DNA of 64,000 nucleotides from Alisma plantago-aquatica (lineage: Eukaryota > Streptophyta > Magnoliopsida > Alismatales > Alismataceae), in assembly GCA_963693085.1 (NCBI GenBank), contig OY856411.1:1347992550-1348056549 (forward strand), written 5' to 3'. Numbering within the stretch: position 1 is the first letter of the stretch; every line of letters begins with the position of its first letter. Position numbers and translations under genes: made by a program. Below are positions 23,141 to 36,300 of the stretch, in pieces. The notes under the pieces are model-generated. The model was given only the letters and a program-made list of their open reading frames with translations. It searched no databases and had not been told where the DNA came from.

Positions 23141-25189
23141 GTTATGATATTAGAGGTGAAACCCCACTTCAAGGTAGAATGTAAAAAAGAGCAAGATACT
23201 TTACTCTTATATGTGTTAGAGACTTAGCCCGTACCAATGTGGGATAAAGGTAGAAAGCCTTTAGGCCCTAACTATCTGGATATGAAGTTGGACTTTGTGT
23301 TTGCCTTTGGGTAGCTGGCTAAACCCTAAGATATCAACAATGAATCATGTAAGAGATTGTATTGTGATGATGTCTACCTAACAGGTACAAGTCAGGTAGA
23401 GCTATCCTAAATTACTAAAGAAATATCAATCATGATACTTGATTCTTAATAGGTATATATGTTATAGTAATTACTATATGTAATTGATGAATTATCCATC
23501 TTAATTGACTAGTACTTGCAAACTTGATATTTTGTATTCCATACCCTAACTTCTGGTGTGATGCCTTGAGTACAATAATAGACCTATAAAATGTGTATTG
23601 GTCCTTAAGAAACCCATTGTAGATCCAACTTAAGTGCACTCTACTTTCTTTAACCTTGCTATGAGTTTAAGGTGTAAGGATATCTAATGGAGTTATAAAG
23701 ATCTATCTTACATGAAGATACTCTGGGCTATGCAGCCACGAACTAGTATATTGATTGATACACCTTAGACTACCCACAACTTAATAGAATAAGAAATAAA
23801 CACATGATATGTTTGCTCTAATTCCTTTGAAAAATATATTTGATACTCTATAGTTATATTATTCTTGCAAACATTATTGTTGAGAATTATAACCAATAAT
23901 AGTATTTGTTTCTACTCATATTCTGTATAGGTCTTTACTCATTCATATGATTGCCTTAGTTAATCCAGTCATACATTATTTCTATAAGTAATAAATAATA
24001 TCAGCTATTATATCATATCACTAGGAGTTTAGGTCTCACTTTGTAGTTTTCCACACCATTTTAGGTATGATGGTATATAAAAAATTACATGCTTGTCAAG
24101 GTGTAACAAGATATAACATAGATAATTTTAGAGTCATACATGTACTCTCATCTCAAGGAAGGGGTATCTGTTATAATGTCTCTTGACTCACAATTTTGGT
24201 TGTGAACCTTGCATAGTGTTCGACTGTAAGTATGATAAGATATCTTTTGTATAGAATCGTGACTAAGGTTACTAAATTCTGTTGTTTTAAAGACCTATGG
24301 AAATAAATATATGGAAGGGAAATTGTGTAAATAATTAGTTCTTACACATTTGGAATTTGTATTACATGATGTAATTCCTGTGAATTTTTTTGGTAAATAT
24401 GCTCAATTAGTTCTATTGATGTTTTGCATTGGGTAATATTTCTCTTGTGTGGAAGGTTCTATCAAGTTGGTGCTTAGGTTCACCGAGTCTGCATATAAAA
24501 TATGAATTACAATAAATTGATAACTAAGTGATGAAACTAACATGGACATGGTGCATGCTACTTGAACTCAATGTTTGGATGACCTACTCAGACACTCAAG
24601 AATTAGGGAGCATAATTGTAGGACTCTCTAGGTGTCCTTCTTTTGAGTACTTTAACCATGTAATTGGTTGGAATACAACCCTAGAACAAAATATAAGAAC
24701 TCGTAATGAAATGAAAGAAATAAAAGTGGATAAGATATGTGAAAAACAAATGAAATCTAAATATGTTAAATCAGAACAAGTAGAAATTGACTAAGTAAGT
24801 GTTGGAAAGTACTAATTTAATCGCTTGATAAAAATAAAATACATGTTTGTACTCATTAAATCTTAATAGTTTGATGATTAAAGGGAAATATGTTGTGAGT
24901 TACAGAGATATAACTCATTATGTGAAGCCTTAGTTAAGTGCAACTGGCAGTGGAATCTTGAAGTGGTGTGTAATATGTATGGATGAGTTTTAGGAATACT
25001 TGAACTAATTTTCTTGATGCAAGACAACTTGCATGCAGACATATGATAAGAAGAGTAATTACTTGATAATAAACTCTACTTTTGATGAATATACTTCAAT
25101 CGGTGAATGAAAAGTGTGATAATAAGAAAGAAGACATAAGAATGAATAATATATGATAATCAAGAAAAATAGAGTGGGACAATATCAAT
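23141..25189. other. AT-rich stretch with one possible polypurine tract and LTR start
   Basis: No gene or repeat partner was recognised. At 24155-24168 aaggaaggggtatc is followed by tgttataatgtc (24169), which could be a polypurine tract and LTR start, but no matching LTR end or second copy is seen. The frame at 24528-24794 shows no motif and I do not support it as a gene. Confidence 0.3.
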
Positions 25190-27470
25190 GATTCTTAAGC
25201 AAATGCTAAGTAAATTAGATAAAATAATGGATGATGCATAATAATTTGAAACCTAAGATTATCCATAAATAATATTTCTATGTATCTATTGGTAGACTCA
25301 GGTGTGATAGACTTGTTTATCACGAGAGAGGTGATTGTACCTTGAACTCACCTATTTGTAGTAGAGATGATCTCATCCTCTGTTTAAAACCCTTTTATTT
25401 GGTTTTACTATGTTGCAAAAGATATGTCCATATTACATTCTTGTTTTCTTCAAATGCAATATTCAAGTGGGTTCCATGCCACTTGATATATATGGATTTG
25501 ATGTATTACTTGGCTTGGATACCGTAGACAAGTATGTGGTGATGTTGGACTCTGGTTTCAAGGTTGTGGTGTTTAGGGATGGAGTATCTCTTGGGATAAG
25601 CTTCTCCATACATGATTTGGGTTGATACTGATAACATAAAAGTTGATTAGGCAAGGTCGCCCAACTTTCTTGGCACGTGGTAAATACTAAGGAATAGAGT
25701 TCAAATATCTAGGATGTACCAATAGTGATTGAGTATGAGGATGTTTTCCCTTGTGTTCCATGCCCTAAAGAAACTGACTTCAAGAGCAATATGATCCCTA
25801 ACACACAACCCATTTCACATGCATCTTATAGGATGACATATACATAGATGAAGGAGATGAAGAAGAGTTTTATGAGTTGTTGGAGAGGGATATATATAGA
25901 CAACCACCACCTCCTGGGGTTATCCCATGTTATTTGTTAATAATAAGGATAGTCCTATAAGTATATGCATAGAACATGGTCAGTTGAACATGATACGATG
26001 AAAACATAAGTACCATTTTTCCAAGAATAAACAACATGTTTAACTAGTTGAAAGGTATTATAGATATTTTAAAGATAAACCCAAACCCAAAATATCATCA
26101 ACTGAGGACCAAGACATAGGAAACACCTTAGAAATTATTTAGGAACTAGGTATGGATTCTAGCAGTATGTGGTTACATCATTTAGGCTAAATAATGCACC
26201 AACATTTTATAAGTCTTATGAACAAAGTTCTATTTTCAATATATGTATCACTTATTTGTAGTCTTTACCGATGATATTTTGAGCTACTCCAAGGATATTT
26301 AGCAGTATGAGAAACATTTTTTCCAAACATTGAAGTTGCTAAGATAATATTGATTATATGTATAGATCAGTAAGTATGAGTCTTGGATGATTGAGGTGTC
26401 TTCACTTAATTATTTCACATCTGGGAAGGGAGGTGTGTAAACCCAGAAAGGTAGCATTTTTATTGGAGTGGAAGCATCCTAAGAAATTGATTGAATTGAG
26501 AAGTTTCCTTGATTTAGTTTGTTATTATTGTACATTTATTAAAGATTTTAGTTATATATCCCTTACCGTTGACCAAACTCACCAAGATGTCTCATTCATG
26601 TGGATGAAGCAATGTCAACACAACTTTTAGTTGTTGAAGGAAAATTTGACATCTTTTCTAAAGCTAGTGTTGATAGAGCATGAGAAAGGTTATATAATAC
26701 TCTATGATATGCTAAAGAATGGATCTTGATGTGTGTTGTTGTATGGTGAGTTAATAATGATCATAAGTGTACAATAAAGTATCATACTAGGAAAGAAAAT
26801 TTGGTAGATGATGCTTTGAATAAAGGCCATATTCTTCTTCATCATGTAAGGGACACTTGTATTTCATATCTTCTAATGAGAGGGACACATTGGTGTCTTT
26901 ATGTTAGATTAATATGAAAATGGAGGATTCCACGCTTGTTGAATTATTGATCCAGTTACATGTCAAATCGAGATTGATACATAATGTTAGATTAAAGTTA
27001 GAAGCAGGTAGCATGATGGAACCATAAGTCAGATGATGGATGATGCATTTTCACAACACCATGGTTCATAATGATTCATGGTGTAAGAAATTTGGTGTTT
27101 GAGGAAGCACATTCTTTGATGTAAGTGAGGCATCCATGCAATAACAAAGATGTACCACAATCTCAAGGGTTTTGATGGTGACTATAATAGAAATATGATA
27201 TTGAAGAGCCATGGTAAGGTGTCCAATTTTTCAAAAAGTTAAGAAAGATCATTAGAAGCTAGAAGATTTGTTGCAACTTTTGCCAATTTAAGAATGGAAA
27301 TGGTATCATGTCACCATGTATTTTATGGATAGATATTCCTAGTACTACTAACAAATATGATTTCATTTGGGTGGTCGTTGACTGATCGACAAATCCAACT
27401 CACTTATACCAATCAAAACTACATTTACAACTATTCTAATGACAATGGTTGAATTGTTTAGGAGAGGAAT
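25190..27470 (+). pseudogene. Heavily decayed Ty3/gypsy pol remnant
   Basis: Domain traces appear in gypsy order. The protease has VDSG at 25292-25303 and DIYGFDVLLGLDTVDKYV at 25485-25540. The RT has FRLNNAPTFY at 26181-26210 and TDDIL at 26264-26280, where the catalytic DD pair is still readable. The connection follows as WKHPKK with LRSFLDLVCYY and FIKDFS (26470-26555). RNase H ends RKENLVDDALNK (26790-26826). Integrase shows TKMYHNLKGF (27145-27175) and YDFIWVVVD (27356-27382). Nearly every segment is broken by stops. LTRs are not recognised. Decay is far greater than in the Tekay element, so this is older. Confidence 0.8.
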
Positions 27471-27474
27471 GAGA

Positions 27475-28244
27475 AGGGTATACATAGTTTGGGATTGAGA
27501 AGAAAAGATAGAGAGGTCTTGGATACATCCATCGAACAATGGGATTATGAATCATATATGTGCCTAGTTTCCTCCTCATAGACCACCATTATCCTTGGTT
27601 TGTCTTTATTTGAAAACACCAAGGGTTCTAGATGAACTGCCAAACATAGGATCATGCCAGTCTATGAGACTATTGTTTCATCAAGCATCATCATCATTTG
27701 ATGGATCTCCATGGGTATCATTTACTACACATGGATATCTCTCCTCATGAAACACACACCAAGCTTCTTCATCGATCTTTGTGCACACTTGTCTTTGGGC
27801 TAGACATACAAGATCATCGATTGAAAGAAAGTCCAATTTATGTCAGTTGTTGCATGCGACTTCCATCGGGTTAAAAAGGCATTTTATTGGTCTGGGAGAT
27901 TCAGTTGTCTCTATTGTGGGCCCAAGATACCCTTGATCTCTCTCTTCCTCACTTAAAGGGAATTTTTTTAGGAATCACACAACCACAAGTAATGAAAACA
28001 TGTGGCTCGTATTTTCATCAATTGTGAGGAGTTGGTAACCCAACAACCTCACAAAAGTGATGCAGAGAGGCTACCAAATGGAAGTAGCCAACTTTGCCAA
28101 ACAAAACCAATTCTAAGTTGGGCCAAGACTAAAAAGCCACAACCACCAACACATACTCACACAACCAACTAGATATCTAGATTAAAAACAAGGGTTTAAG
28201 AGCTTAATTATCTATGTTTAAGAAATGAAGACAAAAGCAAATTA
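27475..28244 (-). repeat. Dispersed repeat R, copy B, left part
   Basis: This matches 20950-21720 and stops at aaagcaaatta, where the Athila-type element begins. The missing continuation lies 28.5 kb away at 56807. Its last five bases, aatta, form the left target-site duplication of that insertion. Confidence 0.65.
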
Positions 28245-28565
28245 TGACCTACCCATGTGGGGATCGGCTAACAAAGATTTATATGTGTTCCTAAGAGGAT
28301 CTCTCTCAAATATAGACAAAACATATTCCACAAGTGCAAAAGGTTCATGCTATAGTATATAGATTGGGTAAGATAGGGATCATTCTAGGAGAAGAATGGG
28401 CGAGAATGTATATCTAGTGTTGTTTATTTAGGTTTCTATAAAAAGGGATTAGGTTTTTTGGGGTTTTCTTTGAGGGTTTTAATTATACTAAATCAAGCAA
28501 CAAAGGAAAGGAAATAAGAACTAAACTAAGCTAACCGTTAACAATGATATTCAACTAAGACTATA
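28245..28565 (-). mobile_element. Athila-type left (3') LTR, piece 1
   Basis: This piece matches 48539-48860: cccatgtggggatcgg/cccacgtgggggttgg, then tcaaatatagac and gggtaagatagggatc/gggaaagatagggatc. It ends at the Tekay insertion, and 28561-28565 (ctata) is that element's left target duplication. Confidence 0.7.
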
Positions 28566-31500
28566 TGTGACAAAGTGAGTTTTTATAGTATTCTCTCTCT
28601 CCTAAAAGTTTTCTTATCAAATTTGTTGACCAAAATACCCACATACACTTTCCTCACTCAATTGAACAAAGATGTGTCAGAGGTTGTAAAAATTTGCAAA
28701 CCCTAGTATGCTATGATGATAATATATATGTGTTAATGTATTTAGTAAATGAACATATCAAAAGTCGATTTTGGATCTCAAATTTATACCATTGTCACCT
28801 ATTAACATCTTTAAGATACCCCTAAAATTTTGTTACAATTGGGTCAAGCGATTGGGAGATATGACCAATTGAAATTGGTACATATTCCACTCATTTTTTT
28901 GGACCAAGGACCTAAGTTTTAGGCTTGATTGACTAAATTAAATGTCATGCAACCCATTAAGATACCTGGGCGCGGACCACTTAGATGGTCTTCAACTCCA
29001 GCTGTCTGATTGAGGCCTCGGCTTCCCACCCTGATCCAAGGGCACATGACCCGTCTTCTACCTCCCGTAAAGAGCGGGGGAAGATAGGTAAACCGAGCCT
29101 CGTTCGCAGGCGACACCTCAACCCTCCCATGGAATATCTTCCGAATAGAACGCTTCCCCTCGGTGAGATGAGTTCAACAAGCCCGCACTCGACTTCCCTC
29201 ATCCACGGAATAGGGAGAACGAACTCCCATTCCCTCACCCTTTCTTCTGGTGGCGGCAATAGACTTTAGGGCTTTCTTGCCTAGCCTCACTCACGCCTAT
29301 TTAAGGCCTTCATTATCTCCACCATGCTCCCTTTACTCACTTCACACATTCAATTGCAAGCATCGACACCCCGAGCACTGCTCCCCTAGCCCACCTTCTT
29401 CAACCTCGACTCTCTTCACCGTCAGGCCACCACATCACTCCTCACTCGAATCCTACCCCTCCAACACCTTCGCCAACCCACCACGAGTGTGCGCGGCTAG
29501 AGGGCAGGTCCCCAGAACCCCTCTCCATCCTAAATCCCTCTCACCCCGGCGACCTCACCTCTCCTATGGTGGCGCTGAGCTCTAGAGGGAGCCACAAGCA
29601 GAAAACCTCACGCCTCTGAGTGGAGCAACCTCGTGAAGGCTAAGGAGCCTTCATCCACACGAAATCACCACCTAGAAGCAAGTAGGAGCTCGTCGGATTT
29701 GGTCGAGCTGCTCGGCTCGCAGTAGGAAAGGAGAAGCAAAGCAAGGGAGGGAAGAGTGCCAAAGGATTTTGAGCTGGGCCAATAGGCAATCGCCAAACCA
29801 GCTAGAGGGGTCGCGGGCCACCACTCCAACTTTGAGATCCATGGGTTGCTTTGTGAGACCTTGGATCAACCTGGGCCGTCGATCCAATAGGATCCGACCG
29901 TTGATCAAGGTAAGATCCTCTTCTTCTTTTTCTTTTATTCAAGAAAATGGTTTATCTTAAGAAAATCATAGAAAATTCTAGGATCATCAGAAAATATCGA
30001 ACCTATATATCATTTTGATCAGAAAATTATTCTCTATCCAAATAAAATGATATCAGGACCTAGATACGTCTTATATTTCAAAAATAGTTGCATAAAGCCT
30101 TAATGACCTCCTTAATTATAATTAATTGTTGATAATAGTTTTCCTTGATGGTATCTGACCTTCCAAAATGTTTTTAACCTTAGATGTAACCCTGTTTCCA
30201 ATATAACTCGAAACACTAATTTAAGTAGATGAATGATGAAATGATTAGAAGAAACCCTAAATCTAATTTTGTCTCCCTACATGTAATTGGATATACATCT
30301 TTTTATCTAATCTAATATTATTAGATGATGTTTAGTGACCAGGATTGTCCCTAAACCCTTGAACAAACCCTGATGTCATGAATAACTAATATGTTGAGGG
30401 TTACTTTCCCCTTTTATTCCAACCATCTTAGAAACCCTAGTTTTTGGAAATCTTCTAATTGATTAATTAAATACTATCTTTTAAGAAAATGAAGTAATGA
30501 TAGATCAGACCTGATAATATTTCTAAACCCAATTAAAATATGGAAACCCCCGATCTGAATTAGATAACATAAAAGGAATAATAACTAAGGACATATCTTA
30601 GTCTTGGTCACATGGACCAATAGTAATGTTGTACCCTTGCTTTCCTTGCAGGGTGACTTAATTTTTGTTGATTCTAAATTCTTAGATATCTGATCTAAAC
30701 AAGCAGGTACGTGGTCTTATAAGTGTAAGACTAGATTTCTGGTTGCCTACGATATGTATACCTTGAATGCTCGTATTTGAATATGATTGCTTGGTTGACT
30801 AGTATGAGTTATACTTTGCCAAACCTAATGTAACATAAATGGTTATGATGGGTTGTAGCTACTAGGGCACATAGCCTGGTGTGGATGTATGTTGCCTAAC
30901 ATGGATGTATGTTTCCTTGGCCCATGTTAGATGTATGATGATATTATATTGCCCACACTAGATGTAAGTCAAGTGCAATATGTGTAGTACAACCGCATCA
31001 AAATGATTGTAATAAAAAGGATGTTTACCTGATTTTCGTCTTAAGAAATGGTTTTATCTCTCTTTTCTTCTTGTTCAAATATTTTCCTTTATGCAACCTT
31101 ATTAGTGTAACTTTTACCACATACCAGCTCTGCTGATGTTTTGTTTCTCGTATTTTCTAGGTACAAGGAACAATTGATGACTAAAATGTAACACATGCTC
31201 AAAGTACCTGAAGGCACAAATAATAAGCATGGAGGATATATATTAGATAGATCTATTCCACTTATCTTATTTCTTACTAGATGTTAGTTTATTTCTTTTC
31301 TAGTTGATGTTGAGGATGGTTGAGATCCTATGTAATAAAGTAAACTTTCTCTAGAACAATATTTTCTCTCCATATGTAATGACTTTATTTTATCTATATG
31401 AATGAATGTTCATGTGGCATTGTATGATGATGTGGACTAGATCTTAGCTAAATCTCTATTTTTAGTTGACTACCTTAATCTCTTATATTTTCCCTTTTGA

Positions 31501-31574
31501 CATCTATAGATATGAGTGCACGTATATCTATGAATGTCACTATGGAAAGTATATAGAAATTGGGGGACGTCACA
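28566..31574 (+). mobile_element. 5' LTR of the Tekay element
   Basis: It starts TGTGACAAAGTGAG and ends GGGGGACGTCACA. A GC-rich block (about 28970-29900) holds the likely promoter; the remainder is AT-rich. Apparent frames of 80-110 codons in the GC-rich block occur in both LTRs and I do not regard them as genes. Confidence 0.95.
29298..29305 (+). promoter_or_regulatory. Likely TATA box of the 5' LTR
   Basis: TATTTAAG lies in the GC-rich block and is followed within 40 bp by a CT-rich stretch typical of plant start sites. It is conserved in the 3' LTR at 37439-37446. Transcription from here would place the start near 29330. Confidence 0.5.
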
Positions 31575-31576
31575 GT

Positions 31577-31589
31577 TGGTATCAGAGCC
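31577..31589 (+). other. Primer-binding site, initiator tRNA-Met
   Basis: TGGTATCAGAGCC is an exact match to the usual plant initiator-Met site. It begins two bases after the 5' LTR end and is where minus-strand DNA synthesis would be primed. Confidence 0.95.
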
Positions 31590-32118
31590 AATGTTCACAC
31601 ATCAAGTCACATGAACTTCATTCACCCTATTTGAGTCTAGGGTAGTCCTTGAGTTAGGGATATGAAGGGTGGAGGTGTCTAGGATAGCATCTGCCATGGG
31701 TCTGACTAAAGTCTCTGAGCCACTTAGCTTGGCAATCACGAGGCTACCTTTATGGCAGTATAAGTCTACCTAGCCGATATCCTAAGTGTCCCCTATTCTT
31801 GGGTGTACCTTAATTTAGGAACCTTCTCATCTATAGATTTTCTCTCTCTTCCCTTCTATAGGAAAATTTCCCTCTCATCTATGTTTTAAAATAAAGCTTC
31901 CCTCTTACCTCTGTTATAAGGTTAGGAAGGAGTCTCTCTATTTAGAAAGTCATAAGGATCGACTGATAAGGATTTTAGGATATCCTCCCTAAACCATAAC
32001 ATTAAGAACATTAATCATTGATAAAGGAGAATAATGAAATATCATGTGATGATAATAAAGATAATGATGAGAATAATTGGTGAAGTAATAAATCTAATAT
32101 GTCCAAATTAATTTTAGG

Positions 32119-33220
32119 ATGCCTCCTAAAACTCACAACTCGAAGGCCTCAGAGGAATCGTCCTCTAAGAAGAGAAAAGAGCGTGAAACCTCCGAAGTAC
32201 CTGATCCTGATGCTGTGGCCAAGGAAAAATGGGAGGAACAGAAGAAAATCATTCTAGACTTTATGGAAACCCTCGCCACCAAAGGAACCCCTGAACCTAG
32301 CTCCTCTAGGAAAAAGGAAGTGACAGTGATAGACTTCATTAAGCTCAACTCTAATAGCTTTTGGGGGGAAGACCAACCCGAAGTCATGGACAAGGCTGAG
32401 GCCTGGGTCCTTTCCATAGAGAATGCCTTCCGTACCCTAGAAGTACCCAAAGAAAAGAAGGTTAAATTCACCACCCATTTTTTTAAGGGAGGGGAGAAGA
32501 TCTGGTGGGAGAACTATGGTGGGAATCGGGGAGAGGAAGTAGACAACTTGGGGTGGGAAGCCTTCAAGACCCTCTTCACTAACCGTTTCATGCCCATAAC
32601 TGAGAGGAAGAGGAAAGAGAAGATATACATGGAGCTTAGGCAGGGCAGTCTCTCAGTGGCTGATTATACCCGGAAGTTTAGGCTTCTGGAATGCTATGCC
32701 CACATCCGGACTGAGGACCGCCTCACTGAGCATTATGTAGACTGTCTCTCCGCACACTTGAAAACCCTAGTTATAGCCTCTCATCCCCGAAGCATTGATG
32801 AAGCCCTAGACATGGCCCTTAAGTAGGAAAGGGAGCAGGGATTGCAGAAGCCTTCTAGCATGGGATATTTAGGGTTGACCACCACTGAGGAGGAGAAGTT
32901 CAAGAAGTTCCACCCCGGCCATAATAAAGGATCAGGAAAAGGAGGAGGTTCAGGGAAGAAAGGACAGAAAAATAGCAAGCTGATGGATTATCGCAACAAA
33001 TGCAAGACTTGTGGACGAGGACATGATGGGCCTTGTCGCTACACCAAGCCGGTCTGCTACAACTGCAAGAAGGAGGGACCTTTCCTTTCCAAGTGTCCTA
33101 GTGCATCTATCCTTGGCAAACCTCCAGCGGGTGCGTCACCCCCTCAGGGACACCGCAATGCTAGGGTGGTCGCAGTAACAACATAGGAAGCTAGGGCAAA
33201 TCCGAACCAGCTTGTCGAAG
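32119..33220 (+). pseudogene. gag: Tekay gag (first exon-like part of gag-pol)
   Basis: Gag begins at the ATG at 32119 (MPPKTHNSK), after a 530-bp leader. A lysine-rich N-terminus precedes the retrotransposon gag fold: DKAEAWVLSIENAFRTLEV, then FFKGGEKIWWENY, then FKTLFTNRFMP, then MELRQGSLSVADYTRKFRLL. After an in-frame TAG (32824-32826) the same frame resumes with the nucleocapsid part. There CKTCGRGHDGPC precedes the zinc knuckle CYNCKKEGPFLSKC. The knuckle's usual His is Pro, so zinc binding is probably lost. A second TAG lies at 33184-33186; the frame then runs open to 33220, where the intron-like segment starts. The 32824 stop can be explained by CAG to TAG. Confidence 0.9.
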
Positions 33221-33300
33221 GTAACCTTAAATCTTTTTCATATATCTAATATCTTTTTCAAATGCCTTCAATTATTTAAAAATGTAATTATCATGTGTAG
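33221..33300 (+). other. Putative 80-bp GT-AG intron between gag and protease
   Basis: The segment begins gtaacctt and ends atgtgtag, is strikingly AT-rich compared with the flanking code, and contains stops in frame. The upstream frame (codons starting at positions 1 modulo 3) stops at base g 33220. The downstream frame starts at 33301. Joining them gives [18 protein letters not shown] without a gap, which is the expected gag-to-protease join. The length is not a multiple of three, so removal is required to connect the frames. A tatctaat string 30 bp in could serve as branch site. An unrelated small insertion cannot be excluded. Confidence 0.6.
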
Positions 33301-36300
33301 GCATTGTTTTCTTGAATGGACATCCTGTTAAAGCATTATTTGACTCTAGATCCACAAATACTTTTATATCTCAAAATCTGGCCTCAATGTTGCACTTACA
33401 TATAAGGGACTTGGGATATATTCTAGATGTGTCAACTCCTAGTGGAAAAATATTCACTACATTACAGAAAACTGATGTCCTCCCTCTAAAATTCAAAAAT
33501 CATGATATGCCTTTTGAATTCATTCTCTTAACCATGGAAGACTTTGATATTATTCTCGGCATGGATTGGCTATACACATATCATGCTCACATTGACTGTA
33601 GAAACAAGATGGTAGTTCTCTCTCAACCTCATTCCTCTCCTGTAGTGATCCCTTGGGGAAGAGGATTTTGTAATAATGTAATAATTTCCTCTCTTAAAGC
33701 TAAAAAACTCATATCTAAAGGATGTAAAGTCTTCCTCGCATTCGTCTCAGAGACCAGTCCTGAGAACGGGCTTGTAGAAAGACTGGAGGTGGTACATGAT
33801 TTCCTTAACATATTTCCGGAGGAGCTTCCTGGGCTGCCTCCAAACAGAGACATTGAGTTCTCCATAGATCTTCTTCCTAGAACCACTCTGATTTCTAGGG
33901 CACCGTATAGGATGGCACCTGCTGAACTTATGGAGCTGAAGAAACAATTACAAGAAATTCTTGATAAGGGTTTTATCCACCCTAGCATTTCCCCTTGGGG
34001 TGCACCTGTCCTTTTTGTTAAAAAGAAAGATGGTTCAATGCGGATGTGTATTGACTATCGCATGTTGAACCAAGCTACCATTAAAAACAAGTATCCTCTC
34101 CCTCGTATTGATGACCTCTTTGATCAACTTCGTACTGCTAAAGTTTTCTAAAAAATGGATCTTTGTTCTGGATACCATCAACTTAAGGTCAAGGATTCAG
34201 ATATATCCAAGACTGCTTTTTGAACTCATTACGGGCACTATGAATTTCTGGTGATGCCGTTCGGGTTGACCAACGCACCTGGAGTATTCATGAACTTGAT
34301 GAACAAAGTCTTCCAACCTTATCTTGATGAGTTTTTGGTTGTCTTCATTGATGACATTCTGATCTATTCTGACTCTATGGAGAAACACCGAGAACATCTA
34401 AAGTCTGTCCTTGAAATTCTTCGAGCCCACAAATTCTATGGCAAGCTTTCTAAATGTGAATTTTGGATTGACAAAGTTATGTTTCTTGGACATGTTATTT
34501 CCGGGGTAACATATCTGTTGATCCCGCTAAAGTATCTACTGTACTTAATTAGCAACCTCCTCGTAATCCTTCTAAAATCCAGAGTTTCTTAGGTCTGGCC
34601 AGATATTATCGTCGTTTTATTCCGAATTTTTCCAAAGTGGCACTTACTCTCACTAAGCTTACTCGGAAGGATGAGCATTTCATCTGGTCATTTGCTTGTG
34701 AGTCTAGATTCCAAGAGCTCAAACAGAAGTTGACGTCAGCACCTGTCCTTGTTCTACCCTCTGGCAATAAATGATTTGTGATATTCACTGATGCTTCCCG
34801 ACATGGTCTAGGGTGTGTCCTACAGCAGAACAGGAAAGTAGTGGCCTTCGCTTCTAGACAGCTGAAACCCAATGAGTTGAATTACCCTACGCATGATTTG
34901 GAGTTAGCTGCTATCATCCATGCTCTCAAAATATGGAGGCACTACTTGTATGGGGCAACATTTGATATCTTCACCGACCATAAAAGCCTCAAGTACATTC
35001 TGACACAAAAGGATTTGAATCTGCGACAACGACGGTGGATCGAGTACCTAAAGGATTACATCTTCATCACTGGCTACCATCCAGGTAAGGCCAATGTGGT
35101 TGCAGATGCTCTTAGTAGGAAAAGAGCTATTTGTGCATCCCTGTCTGTACCCGAATGGAGGAACATGGAGGATCTAGCAAGTTGGAGACCACAATTCCTG
35201 ACTGATCGTATGCATGTCAATAACATTTCTATCACATCCAACCTACATTCTGAACTTTTGGAGGCACAGAAAGCTAGTCCCGAGCTTACAGAGCTCTCCT
35301 CTCTCCTGGCTAAACCTCATACACACCTGTCTGTGGGTCTTGATGGTGGTCTTCGATACAAGAACCATATGTGGGTCCATGAGCAGTCAGCTATAAAGAC
35401 AACAATTTTTAGTGAGGCACATGGGTCCAAGTACACAATTCATCCTGGCATGACGAAGATGTACAAAGACCTACAACGTCAGTTCTGGTGGAAAGGCATG
35501 AAGCATGACATTGCAGATTTTGTGTCCAAATGTCTGACATGCTAGAGAATAAAGGCCAAGCATCAGAGACCAGGTGGTCTACTGCAACCCCTCAAGATCC
35601 CGAAATGGAAATGGGAACATATCACTATGGACTTCGTATTGGGATTACCCAGGACCAGGAATGGGTACGACACTGCATGGGTCATCATGGATCGTCTCAC
35701 CAAGTCAACTCATTTTCTACCTATGAAGACTACCGCAAAAGTTTCTTAGTTGTCCGACCTTTATATACGGGAGATTGTATGTCTGCATGGAGTTCCAACA
35801 TCCATTATCTCATATCGGGACCCGAAGTTCACCTCAAAGCTGTGGAAGCAGGTTCAAGAGGAATTGGGCACCAAACTAAACTTCAGTACAACATACCATC
35901 CACAGATAGATGGACAGTCAGAACGAACGGTGTAGATTCTGGAGGATCTTCTATGAGCTTGTGTACTTGACTGGGAAGGCTCGTGGGACCATTACCTGCC
36001 TTTAGCTGAGTTTGCCTATAATAATAGTTATCAGGCGAGCATTGGTATGCCACCATACGAAGCTCTCTATGGTCGACCGTGCAGATCTTCATTACATTGG
36101 GACGATGTCGGAGAACACACCTTGATGAAATCCGAGGAGATGCAGCTGTATGTAGATAAAGTTGCACTGATTAGACAGAGAATGAAGCGAGCACAGGATA
36201 GTCAGAAATCATATGCATATGCTCACCGACAGGAACGTCAGTTCAAGGAAGGTGATCATGTCTTTCTGAAGATCCGACCTATTTGAGCTTTGGCCAAGAA

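Noticed and set aside
24155..24180. 3' LTR start after a polypurine tract
   Set aside because: The purine tract and TGTTATAATGTC fit the pattern, but with no LTR end, second copy or coding sequence upstream it remains a chance-level signal.
24528..24794. 88-codon frame upstream of the decayed gypsy pol as its gag
   Set aside because: No gag motif or zinc knuckle is visible, and neighbouring sequence has decayed so far that an intact gag piece would be surprising.
29250..29960. Frames inside the Tekay LTR as a possible small accessory gene
   Set aside because: They span the predicted TATA box and transcript start and shift between the two LTR copies. Better explained by base composition.
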